Shown piece after piece: positions 24,377-30,965 of a stretch of DNA of 33,193 nucleotides. Position 1 is the first letter of the stretch. Every line of letters starts with the position of its first letter. Below the pieces are notes generated by a model. It was not told the DNA's origin. It made no database searches and saw only the letters and a list, made by a program, of their open reading frames with translations. Origin of the DNA: Wukongarchaeum sp048886645 (GTDB lineage Archaea; Asgardarchaeota; Wukongarchaeia; Wukongarchaeales; Wukongarchaeaceae); the NCBI GenBank assembly GCA_048886645.1, contig JBHLKN010000013.1:1-33193 (forward strand), given 5' to 3'. Position numbers and translations under genes: made by a program.

Positions 24377-25099
24377 ATGGTGGATCCACAGACAAAACCT
24401 CTAATTGCAGGCACTATTTTTCTAAACGGTAAAGTTTTTCGGGCTGAAGATTTCTTCAAAGCCCTAGAAAGGGGAGGAGTAAGGATCACCGTAGACAAAG
24501 ACTACTGTTCTATCGGATTTGAGAAGATATACCCCACTTACAAGTCACATCAAGAGATGGCGATGTCATTAACATGCCATGGGAGCCTTGCCCACTGTTG
24601 CCCCCTTGACAAAGAATGTACTGAACGTGATAAGGCTTTGGAGTTACTTAACATATCTAAAGAAGATTATGAACATTTGAAAGAACATTTTCATTTGAAA
24701 CTTATTGCGTTTATTAAAGGATTATGGAGTCCTAATGGTAATGGACATGTCCAATCAAAAAACTTTAAGGAAGATGAAAAAATAGCTTTTAAGAATGATA
24801 ACGTTGGGAATGAACTTTTTTACGACAGAGATCAAAAAAGAGATCACGTTTACGGATTAGGATCTTCTTCCCGTAATGTTGTTCGTTCACGTTCTTCTTC
24901 ACAAAATAGGAGTGAAATTGAACCTGGGTTAGAGGATCTCTTTGGAGATCCTAAAAGCCGAAGAAAAATGAAAAACGACTCTACTACCCATGTACAAGGA
25001 TATTCGCAGGAAATGTTCGCAGAAACAAGATGCCCAAGATGTAATACTAAATTACCTCCTCGGGCCGTTTTTTGCTCAGGATGCGGGATAAAATTATAA
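24377..25099 (+). CDS. Protein with N-terminal Cys/His-rich domain and C-terminal zinc ribbon
   Basis: About 240 residues; ATG 24377 is taken as start, although GTG 24371 and GTG 24380 are in frame. Counting from GTG 24371, residues 1-120 contain a Cys-rich patch with Cys46, Cys69-His70, Cys76, Cys77 and Cys83 (LTCHGSLAHCCPLDKECTE) followed by a helix (ISKEDYEHLKEHFHLKL). Residues about 121-215 are a polar, Ser/Arg/Asn-rich linker that is probably disordered. The C-terminus is a C4 zinc ribbon, CPRCNTKLPPRAVFCSGCG. There are no membrane segments. No family recognised; the double zinc design would suit a nucleic-acid or protein-binding adaptor. It stands alone, divergent from cooC. Confidence 0.75.
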   Translation: MVDPQTKPLIAGTIFLNGKVFRAEDFFKALERGGVRITVDKDYCSIGFEKIYPTYKSHQEMAMSLTCHGSLAHCCPLDKECTERDKALELLNISKEDYEHLKEHFHLKLIAFIKGLWSPNGNGHVQSKNFKEDEKIAFKNDNVGNELFYDRDQKRDHVYGLGSSSRNVVRSRSSSQNRSEIEPGLEDLFGDPKSRRKMKNDSTTHVQGYSQEMFAETRCPRCNTKLPPRAVFCSGCGIKL

Positions 25100-25176
25100 A
25101 AATTATACATAATAATTTTTGAAAATCTAACCTTCTAAGCCGTATTCCTTAATCTTCTTAAAGGAGTTATCTTTTT

Positions 25177-26169
25177 TCACTTGGAAACACTGTTTATTAT
25201 GTTTTGAAGTCTTTTTAGCTCTTTTTCAATAAGATCTAAATCTTTCAGAAGAACGGAGGCTATATTTTCAAAATTTTCCACAGTGATTTTTTGATTTTTA
25301 AGAGCAACCTTTAGTTCTTCCAACTCTTTTTTAATACTATACCTCGAAGCTTCTAACTGTAAAATTTTCGAATATAGCTGATCTTCGCTGAGGGGAATTA
25401 TGAAGTCAATATCTTCCTCCCATTCTGCTTCAGGAGCCTTTAATTCTGCTTTAGGGGCCCTTAGTTCTATTTCTTCTTCTTCTTTTTCGATCTTTTCTTC
25501 GTAACGTATTTTTTCGATTTTTTCTACTGCTTGAGTAGGCGTTGCTTCTAATATTTCGCCTTTTTCATAATCTTGTGTAACCATTAAAGGCTTGTGGAGG
25601 ATAAAGCTTTGGGATAAATTTAAAAGATTCTTATCTTCTTTTCTGAACAATTTCAAAAAATAAGATTCTAAGTCTAAACTAGGCGCTACAGGTTTTCCAA
25701 TCCCTACTTCTCTCTCTTCTACGGGCTCTATTGGCTTTGTTTCCATTTCATAATTATATCGCGCTGCCTTCTCTCTTATTTCTGGGATTTTTTCTACTTT
25801 TGCTTCTTCGGCGTAGCTTATTGGTTTTTCAGAGGGTATAACACCTGCTTTTTGTTGTTTTAATAACACGCTTTTTCCTTGAACAACTAGTTCAAACAGA
25901 GAATCAATCAGTTCTCTTTCATCTCTAAACCATTCAACTACAGGATTCCATTTTAATAGGGCATCTTTTGCTACAGATAACTTTTCTAAAAACTCTCTTG
26001 TTTCCTCCTCCCCAAAAACTAGGGCTCCTGCTTTTAAATTAGAAATAAGGTTTAATAACTTTACACGATTTTGCTCCTCTTCCTCTTCACTAAACTCTCC
26101 TTTAATCAAACTCTCATAAATGCTTTCTAAGGACGTTAAATTTTCTGAAAAAGAAGGATGCTCCTTCAC
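25177..26169 (-). CDS. Acidic helical protein with a steadiness-box-like C-terminus
   Basis: A 330-residue, Glu/Lys-rich protein. The first 115 residues are helical (EEEETREFLEKL-like patterns), residues about 120-255 are low-complexity and probably disordered with a short duplication (APKAEL, APEAEW), and residues 263-330 form a helical hairpin, LYSKILQLEASRYSIKKEL followed by LKNQKITVENFENIASVLLKDLDLIEKEL without any break. This hairpin resembles the steadiness box of the Vps23-like protein encoded at 29118-29918 and of TSG101. No membrane segment or known catalytic motif. It follows the ubiquitin-like and hydrolase-like genes in the same direction, but after a 410-base gap. Function unknown. 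Confidence 0.65.
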   Translation of the reverse strand: MKEHPSFSENLTSLESIYESLIKGEFSEEEEEQNRVKLLNLISNLKAGALVFGEEETREFLEKLSVAKDALLKWNPVVEWFRDERELIDSLFELVVQGKSVLLKQQKAGVIPSEKPISYAEEAKVEKIPEIREKAARYNYEMETKPIEPVEEREVGIGKPVAPSLDLESYFLKLFRKEDKNLLNLSQSFILHKPLMVTQDYEKGEILEATPTQAVEKIEKIRYEEKIEKEEEEIELRAPKAELKAPEAEWEEDIDFIIPLSEDQLYSKILQLEASRYSIKKELEELKVALKNQKITVENFENIASVLLKDLDLIEKELKRLQNIINSVSK

Positions 26170-26579
26170 GGAAAATTCCCCTTCAAAAACTTATCACGCT
26201 ATACTAGCAAGCAATTAAAAATTTTTATTCCCCTACACTATTTATTTCATATCCCACCAGAAATTAATAATGAAAATTTAATAATAATTTTTACTGTTAG
26301 TTTTTAAACAAATTTTGCTATATCAAAATATTATATGTATATTATGCTTATAATTATTATATCTCATTTATTAAATAAAAATGCGACTATTTTTTAAACA
26401 TCCCTCAAAAAATAACAGCTTTATAGTTGAGCAAACAAAAAATATGAAATGGTTTTTAAAAATAGTACTGTTTTTTAATTTATTTTCTTTTTTTGCTTTT
26501 TATTGCTGTTTTAAGCTGTTTTTCGTGATTTATGGATCATTTTCGATATTTTTCATCGAGTTCTTGGTTATAAAAGTGT
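26170..26579. other. AT-rich intergenic region
   Basis: A 410-base, strongly AT-rich region upstream of the 330-residue acidic gene and downstream of the hydrolase-like gene. It probably holds the acidic gene's promoter and the hydrolase terminator. A Phe-rich plus-strand ORF in it looks like low-complexity chance coding. No RNA gene or repeat array is recognised. Confidence 0.4.
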
Positions 26580-27587
26580 TTATGAGAGTCCCAAGCGGGT
26601 TTCCCGCTCTGCTTGATATCCTTCAGGATAATCTGTGCGAACAAAGATTTTATCTGCATTAGTTTCTTTTTTCAAACTGGAAACCATACTCCAGTCAGAA
26701 TCTTCACTTAGACCCCATACGAATAAACTGTGTTTTTTATCCGCTTTATTAAGATTCCTTGTGAACAACATTTGCTGTACAAGAATACTGTAATCGTTTG
26801 TACCTACATCAGGCAACATAGGACTCCAAGGCATTATGTGTATCAAAATGTGGTTAGTGATATCTGCCAACTTTGAAACATCTTGTCCAAAATGTTCTCT
26901 TGCTCCCTTGATAAAGCCAGTTTCCGGATCAAAATAAATGCCCACCAATACTTCCAAATCTGACTTAACACCTTTAACCATAGAAACTACTGTTTCAACA
27001 GCCTTATTCACGTTCTCAACACGCCATTCAACCCAGTTATCATAAAGTTCTTTATCTCTCAAAATAAATTCAAAAGAAAAATCCCTCTCTATCCCTGCCA
27101 TTTCACTAAACTCTCTTCTACACTGGTCACAAAAACAGAAATCTTTGCTTGGATATCCTATCCCCTCTAACACAATACCATGAGTTGGAAAGTTAACTAT
27201 CTCTTTAGCTATAGAGCCAAGATACCTCCAATAACTTTCCTTAAAGGGACACACATAATCCGAAATCTTAAATCCTCCACTCTTCTCCACAGAATATTTT
27301 GGATCCATCCCAAAGTACTTATCAACCATACCATGAACAACGCCATAAACCTTAATACCGATATCGTCGGCTATCCTTGAAAAAGTGCTGTAAAAATCTT
27401 GTTGTTTAACATCTGTAGGCGCCGAGCTTGATTTATACAATGCATAACCGCTTTCATGTTTGGCTACAAGAGCTATTTCATTCATATAACCGCCATATTT
27501 TGCCAAGAACTCGTTAGGAGTTTCTGTACTCGAATAAGGGTCGATTATTAGGACGCCTCCACGCAATAATAATTCCCTGATCTCCAA
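26580..27587 (-). CDS. TIM-barrel glycoside-hydrolase-like protein
   Basis: About 335 residues when started at TTG 27587, which has GGTGGTGA upstream; two GTG codons further up are less likely. Repeated strand/helix units (GGVLIIDPYSS, KVYGVVHGMVDKYF, GIVLEGIGYPS, VLVGIYFDPETG, HILIHIMPWSP, KHSLFVWGL) describe a barrel. The motif FCFCDQCRREFSE near the middle is typical of putative glycosidase/deacetylase-like barrels in archaea and bacteria, where the cysteine cluster follows an active-site strand. There is no signal peptide, so it acts in the cytosol. Substrate unknown. A 6-bp GC hairpin (AGCGGG/CCCGCT, 26594-26608) lies within its last codons. Same strand as, and downstream of, the ubiquitin-like gene. 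Confidence 0.6.
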   Translation of the reverse strand: MEIRELLLRGGVLIIDPYSSTETPNEFLAKYGGYMNEIALVAKHESGYALYKSSSAPTDVKQQDFYSTFSRIADDIGIKVYGVVHGMVDKYFGMDPKYSVEKSGGFKISDYVCPFKESYWRYLGSIAKEIVNFPTHGIVLEGIGYPSKDFCFCDQCRREFSEMAGIERDFSFEFILRDKELYDNWVEWRVENVNKAVETVVSMVKGVKSDLEVLVGIYFDPETGFIKGAREHFGQDVSKLADITNHILIHIMPWSPMLPDVGTNDYSILVQQMLFTRNLNKADKKHSLFVWGLSEDSDWSMVSSLKKETNADKIFVRTDYPEGYQAERETRLGLS

Positions 27588-27714
27588 TATTATCACCACC
27601 AAAAATGAAAATCAGAATAAAAACTCTTTATTAATAGATAATAACGCAACACGAGACTTAAAACTTTCGTGCTTTAAAGCTTTCAGAAAAAATAGAGAAT
27701 GATTTTGGGAACAA

Positions 27715-27948
27715 TTATCCGCCTAGCGTTCGTGTTACTGCAAAAAGCTTATCGCCATCGCTTATACCTACTTCTTTTAACGTGACATTATCAGGCTGCT
27801 CTCGTGTATGCCATGTTACAACTATGGTGCTTGGGGGTATTTTCTTCTTTTCGGCAACCATCTTCTTAATGTCACCAATAGTCATTAAAGGGTCTACTTT
27901 TAAGTCGATGGTGTCTCCACCAATAGCGCTTACGATTTTTACTTTCAA
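27715..27948 (-). CDS. Ubiquitin-like protein ending in Gly-Gly
   Basis: A 77-residue beta-grasp protein of almost exactly ubiquitin length. The pattern MKVKIVSAIGGDTIDLKVDP, then TIGDIKKMVAEKKKIPPS (the ubiquitin DTIENVKAKIQDKEGIPP region), then DNVTLKEVGISDGDKLFAV follows ubiquitin closely, and the chain ends at VTRTLGG with the stop codon directly after the Gly-Gly. It therefore needs no proteolytic maturation before activation. Many lysines (positions 2, 4, 17, 28, 29, 34-36, 58, 67) could carry chains, but the exact ubiquitin Lys48 is not conserved. It lies 107 bases downstream of the RING-like gene on the same strand. Asgard archaea are known to encode such modifiers; SAMP/Urm1-like sulfur carriers are a less likely alternative. 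Confidence 0.9.
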   Translation of the reverse strand: MKVKIVSAIGGDTIDLKVDPLMTIGDIKKMVAEKKKIPPSTIVVTWHTREQPDNVTLKEVGISDGDKLFAVTRTLGG

Positions 27949-28055
27949 AAAGATCCCCTCTTAAAGTCCCATAAAAGTCTTTTAATTTAATATCGCCACT
28001 AAAAGGTATTAAACGTTTCTTATTATTAAGAATCTGTTAGTTTTTAAAAAATGTT

Positions 28056-28403
28056 TTATGGCGGTATCCAGGGTTCAAGATCTTCGGGTCTAAGTTTGTT
28101 ACCGCACAAGGGGCAAACTTCTTTATCCTTAAGCCATGCCATTATGTGGTCTTCATGGAAAACGTTTTTGCATTCGGGGCAAACAACGTTTCTTCTTTCC
28201 TCTCCTTCTTCTTTGACTATGGGAAGCCAGCATATGGGGCATTTTAAAAGATCCCACTTCCATTCTCCGATGGTTTTTATTATGAGGACTACTTCTTCAC
28301 TGCTTAAGGTTTCTTGTTTCTCGTCTTTAGTTGTTTCTTCTATTTCAAAAACTATGAGTTTTCCGTCAATTGAATCATTATTCATGATCTTTTCTAGCCC
28401 CAT
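28056..28403 (-). CDS. RING-like zinc-finger protein, candidate E3 ligase
   Basis: A 115-residue protein whose last 60 residues form a zinc module: Cys55/Cys58, Cys75/Cys78, His83/His86 and Cys97/Cys100. The stretch ECKNVFHEDHIMAWLKDKEVCPLC mirrors the RING-H2 motif (C-x-H-x-F-H-x2-C-I-x2-W-L ... C-P-x-C), but the fourth ligand is Asn80 in place of His, His86 stands where a Cys is usual, and an extra Cys75 may substitute. It still has eight ligands for two zinc ions. RING proteins recruit E2-ubiquitin to substrates, and archaeal operons with small RING proteins next to ubiquitin genes are known. The acidic N-terminal 50 residues contain no known domain. Divergent from the coiled-coil and ESCRT genes. 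Confidence 0.85.
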   Translation of the reverse strand: MGLEKIMNNDSIDGKLIVFEIEETTKDEKQETLSSEEVVLIIKTIGEWKWDLLKCPICWLPIVKEEGEERRNVVCPECKNVFHEDHIMAWLKDKEVCPLCGNKLRPEDLEPWIPP

Positions 28404-28528
28404 TTATCTCTTGTTTTTGGCAAATTATTTGCTAAGAATAAAATCATATCAATATTTTAATATACTTGCTATCACAAAAACTCTTTTGTTGTATTCTTTT
28501 TTATATTCTTTTTAAGGGATGGTTTCTC
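28404..28528. promoter_or_regulatory. Divergent promoter between RING/ubiquitin and coiled-coil/ESCRT genes
   Basis: A 125-base AT-rich spacer between the RING-like gene (minus) and the coiled-coil gene (plus). A TATA-like TATTTTAATATA lies near 28452-28463 for the plus strand. An AAGGGATGG ribosome binding site at 28514-28522 precedes the TTG start. A shared divergent promoter would link expression of the ubiquitin-like and ESCRT-side genes. Confidence 0.45.
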
Positions 28529-28993
28529 TTGAGCGAGTCTGAGGATGATCAAAAGATTAAAATTGGGGTTGAGGCTGTTAAAACTCCTAAGGGTACTGTA
28601 CCAACTGTTAAGGGATTGCATAGTGTAGTTGGCGCTATTTTAGCTAAACATAAAGCTGATTTTGAGGGAGCTAAAAGCGAGATGTCGACTTTAATAGAGG
28701 ATGCGTTTAAAAGGCAGGGTCTTCAAGAGCGATTGAATCGTTTAGAGGCTGAAATAGGTAGTATTAGAAAACTTATAGCAGAACAGCTTATATCTTTACA
28801 AGTGATGCGTGAAGATTTGAATGATCTTCTTAAAAAAGTTGATAGTTTAGGTGGGCGTGAAGTAGCCGACGAGCAGGATATAAAAAAGTTGATAGCTCAA
28901 GCAGTGAAAAAAATTGAAGAAAAAGTGGGAGAAAACAACAGAAGATTAGAGTTAAAAATTTTAGAACTGATAGAAAAATTAAAGTCTAAATAA
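28529..28993 (+). CDS. Coiled-coil protein next to the ESCRT genes, unknown function
   Basis: 154 residues when started at TTG 28529, preferred because AAGGGA lies about 10 bases upstream; a longer reading would add a hydrophobic leader that is probably untranslated sequence. Residues about 18-55 form a helix with VKGLHSVVGAILAKHKADF, residues about 62-110 are a leucine-rich coiled coil (LQERLNRLEAEIGSIRKLI), and the C-terminal 40 residues are a charged helix. No domain recognised. It resembles helical ESCRT or cytoskeletal partners only in being coiled coil. It lies 124 bases before vps23 on the same strand, with a hairpin and new promoter between. Confidence 0.65.
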   Translation: MSESEDDQKIKIGVEAVKTPKGTVPTVKGLHSVVGAILAKHKADFEGAKSEMSTLIEDAFKRQGLQERLNRLEAEIGSIRKLIAEQLISLQVMREDLNDLLKKVDSLGGREVADEQDIKKLIAQAVKKIEEKVGENNRRLELKILELIEKLKSK

Positions 28994-29001
28994 GCTAAAC
29001 T

Positions 29002-29016
29002 TTGCCTAATAGGCAA
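29002..29016. terminator. Hairpin upstream of the ESCRT operon
   Basis: TTGCCTA, one base, TAGGCAA: a perfect 7-bp inverted repeat 8 bases after the stop of the coiled-coil gene. It may terminate that transcript or be an operator before the ESCRT promoter. TATA-like TTTTTAATATATG follows at 29054-29066. Confidence 0.45.
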
Positions 29017-29053
29017 GATTTGGGAGATTTTCGACTTTTTAAAATGCAAAGGA

Positions 29054-29106
29054 TTTTTTAATATATGAAACGTATTTAATATAAGAAAATAGAGATTTTG
29101 AGGAGA
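29054..29106 (+). promoter_or_regulatory. ESCRT operon promoter and ribosome binding site
   Basis: TTTTTAATATATG at 29054-29066 and TATTTAATATAAG at 29073-29085 are TATA-like. The first is the better placed for a transcript that still contains the ribosome binding site TTGAGGAGA at 29098-29106, 11-12 bases before the vps23 ATG. Predicted from pattern only. Confidence 0.45.
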
Positions 29107-29117
29107 CCTGAAAAACT

Positions 29118-29918
29118 ATGGGGAAAAATTCTTGGCAGAAATCTCTGGATTATATTTTGGCGAGGGAAGCTCAATTAATGTATCAAAGGGCGCCAGGTTT
29201 TCACCCTGAAAAAGGTAACCTGAAAAAATGGGTAGGCGAACTTCCTGGAAGAGATCAATATTCGCACATAAAATTTAAGATAGAGCTCATGATCCCAGAC
29301 AACTTTCCCAACGAACCTCCAAATTTAAGGGTTACTACTCCATGCAAGCACCCCAACGTTATGGATGATGGAACGGTTAGCTTACGGATATTAGACCAAT
29401 GGAAGGCGAATTACCATCTTTACCAAATTATTAACGGTATTAAAGGCTTGTTTGCAAGGGCACCACCAATGCCTGCGGCTGCAATAACTCCATCTGCCAA
29501 ACCAGCTCCGCCTGTTGCAGCTGAAACCGAAACTGTGATCGAAGAAGTCTCTATTGAGGAGGAGTCTGAAGCCCTCAAACAAAGGGTAGAGTTGATGGAG
29601 CAAGAGCTAGAAAGAATGCAGAAGAGTTTGGCGAAGCGAGATGAAGACCTTGCAATGGCTCGAGCAAAGATGTTTGTTCATAATATCCCTGAAAAAGGGG
29701 AAATAAGCGAAAAAAGCTTAGTTATGCCTGATTCTAAGATGGAAAAGGACTTGCTTGAATTAGAAAGCGAAAAAATAGCGATTGAGGACCTTCTTGCTTC
29801 CCTTGAAGAAAAGTTTGCAGACGGTGAACTCAGCGCTACAGATTACACAAAACTCTATCGACAGTATAAAAAACAACTGTACCTAGTCAATAAAGTTTTA
29901 GATGAAAAGCAGTCATAG
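29118..29918 (+). CDS. vps23: ESCRT-I Vps23/TSG101-like protein (UEV + coiled coil + steadiness box)
   Basis: A 266-residue protein with the TSG101 domain order. Residues 1-115 are an E2/UEV fold: YSHIKFKIELMIPDNFPNEPPNLRV is the E2 beta-meander, and HPN (78-80) followed by GTVSLRILDQW matches the E2 active-site strand, but Ser88 stands where the catalytic Cys should be, so it should bind ubiquitin and not transfer it. Residues about 113-137 are an Ala/Pro linker, 145-185 a coiled coil, and 205-263 a steadiness box (MEKDLLELESEKIAIEDLLA, then DGELSATDYTKLYRQYKKQL) that in eukaryotes holds Vps28. It recognises ubiquitinated membrane cargo in ESCRT-I. First gene of the operon, 46 bases before vps28. 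A divergent catalytic E2 is unlikely because no other Cys fits the site. Confidence 0.92.
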   Translation: MGKNSWQKSLDYILAREAQLMYQRAPGFHPEKGNLKKWVGELPGRDQYSHIKFKIELMIPDNFPNEPPNLRVTTPCKHPNVMDDGTVSLRILDQWKANYHLYQIINGIKGLFARAPPMPAAAITPSAKPAPPVAAETETVIEEVSIEEESEALKQRVELMEQELERMQKSLAKRDEDLAMARAKMFVHNIPEKGEISEKSLVMPDSKMEKDLLELESEKIAIEDLLASLEEKFADGELSATDYTKLYRQYKKQLYLVNKVLDEKQS

Positions 29919-29964
29919 AAAGCAGTCAGTTAGAGAAAGAAAAAGGAAAGTGGGGTAGTTTTTT

Positions 29965-30636
29965 GTGAAGGTTTTACGAGATCATCCGATGAAAGATGTT
30001 TGGTCTAAGGAAAGCGATCTTTTCGCATGTATTGCGACAATCGATTCTATATCTAGAAGTTTTGAGCGGGGTGAAATAGATCCGGTGATGTATAAAAAAC
30101 AGCTTAGAGCCTTGATTAAATCTATATTCAAGTCAAGGATAAAGCTTGAAGAATTAGGTGATTGGTCGTTAGAAGAGTTTGTTAAACGGGAAAAATTGGG
30201 GGAAAAATATCCCTTAGGCGTGGCACGTTTAGGTTTTATGGAAGGCATAGATTTCGCTACCACCGAAGATTTTGGCCCCATTCTGCCCGAAGAAGAGCGT
30301 ATGAAGTTCTCCCTCAAAGAGCTAAGTAAAAAACTTGCACCAACCGCAGACCTAGTAGCTAACATGATTGAACTTATAGACATTTTAAGGCTAAAAACTG
30401 TGGCAAGAATAGACATGATCGTACCTTTAATAGAGGAAACAGCCCTTATCTTAGACGGTTTTTCTGGTGTATTCGGAGAAGATTATTGGATTAAAGAAGA
30501 GATGGATAATTGGAAGAAAAAAATGGAAAAAGAAAAACCCGATAAACTGCTAAGCGATGATGACATAAAACGATTAGAGTTTGCAGCAGTGAGATGGCTT
30601 AACGATTTCCGCCAACGCTTAAGAACGCTTGGTTAA
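29965..30636 (+). CDS. vps28: ESCRT-I subunit Vps28
   Basis: A 223-residue all-helical protein. Residues about 15-95 match the Vps28 N-terminal core that pairs with the Vps23 steadiness box (ESDLFACIATIDSISRSFERG, then the segment with EEFVKREKLGEKYPLGVARL). Residues about 125-220 match the C-terminal four-helix domain that contacts ESCRT-II in eukaryotes (VANMIELIDILRLKTVARID and LEFAAVRWLNDFRQRL). Length and layout equal human VPS28. GTG start with a GTGGGGTAG site upstream. It sits directly after vps23 and before a small unknown gene and vps22, a true ESCRT-I/II operon. Confidence 0.92.
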   Translation: MKVLRDHPMKDVWSKESDLFACIATIDSISRSFERGEIDPVMYKKQLRALIKSIFKSRIKLEELGDWSLEEFVKREKLGEKYPLGVARLGFMEGIDFATTEDFGPILPEEERMKFSLKELSKKLAPTADLVANMIELIDILRLKTVARIDMIVPLIEETALILDGFSGVFGEDYWIKEEMDNWKKKMEKEKPDKLLSDDDIKRLEFAAVRWLNDFRQRLRTLG

Positions 30637-30652
30637 ACGGGGGAATCCCATT

Positions 30653-30952
30653 TTGCAAACCCCCAATCTTGGAGCTCTCATGGAACTTCAAAAAATACTC
30701 ATCGATCTTATTGATAAAGGAGGATTGGCTCTACATGCCGAATATATCCTCGAAGATCTAGACCAAATAATATTTCTTTCAAACAATATTTTCGGCCCTC
30801 AAAACAAAATTACCTCGGAGGCCGAACAACTTTACAAGAGGTTGTACAAGAAGTATCGGAAAAAACTTGATAAAAAAGTGAAAGCTTCAGAAGGAGCTGA
30901 AATTAGCTTAAAAGGAAAAAGTTGGCTTAATATTTTAAAACATGCTTTGTGA
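30653..30952 (+). CDS. Small helical protein between vps28 and vps22
   Basis: About 99 residues from TTG 30653, chosen because GGGGGA lies 8 bases upstream; a TTG at 30629 overlapping the vps28 stop would add 8 residues. It is helical: LMELQKILIDLIDKGG, then ALHAEYILEDLDQIIFLSNN, then a basic helix LYKRLYKKYRKKLDKKV. There are no cysteines and no membrane segment. It stops 13 bases before the vps22 start. Position within the operon suggests an extra ESCRT subunit, possibly a Vps37- or Mvb12-like partner of the Vps23-Vps28 core, but no sequence motif proves this. Confidence 0.7.
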   Translation: MQTPNLGALMELQKILIDLIDKGGLALHAEYILEDLDQIIFLSNNIFGPQNKITSEAEQLYKRLYKKYRKKLDKKVKASEGAEISLKGKSWLNILKHAL

Positions 30953-30965
30953 AGAGGAGATAGTG

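Noticed and set aside
26381..26662. A 93-residue Phe-rich ORF on the plus strand that looks like a membrane protein
   Set aside because: It lies in AT-rich intergenic sequence and runs into the 3' end of the opposite-strand hydrolase-like gene. The Phe/Lys/Ile content is what T-rich DNA gives by chance, and no ribosome binding site is seen.
28466..28528. A longer start of the coiled-coil gene with a hydrophobic leader (possible signal peptide)
   Set aside because: The leader overlaps promoter-like AT-rich DNA, and a good ribosome binding site lies just before TTG 28529. The rest of the protein looks cytosolic.
29118..29462. The E2-like domain as an active ubiquitin-conjugating enzyme
   Set aside because: The catalytic position is Ser88, and the domain is followed by a coiled coil and steadiness box as in TSG101, so a ubiquitin-binding UEV role fits better.
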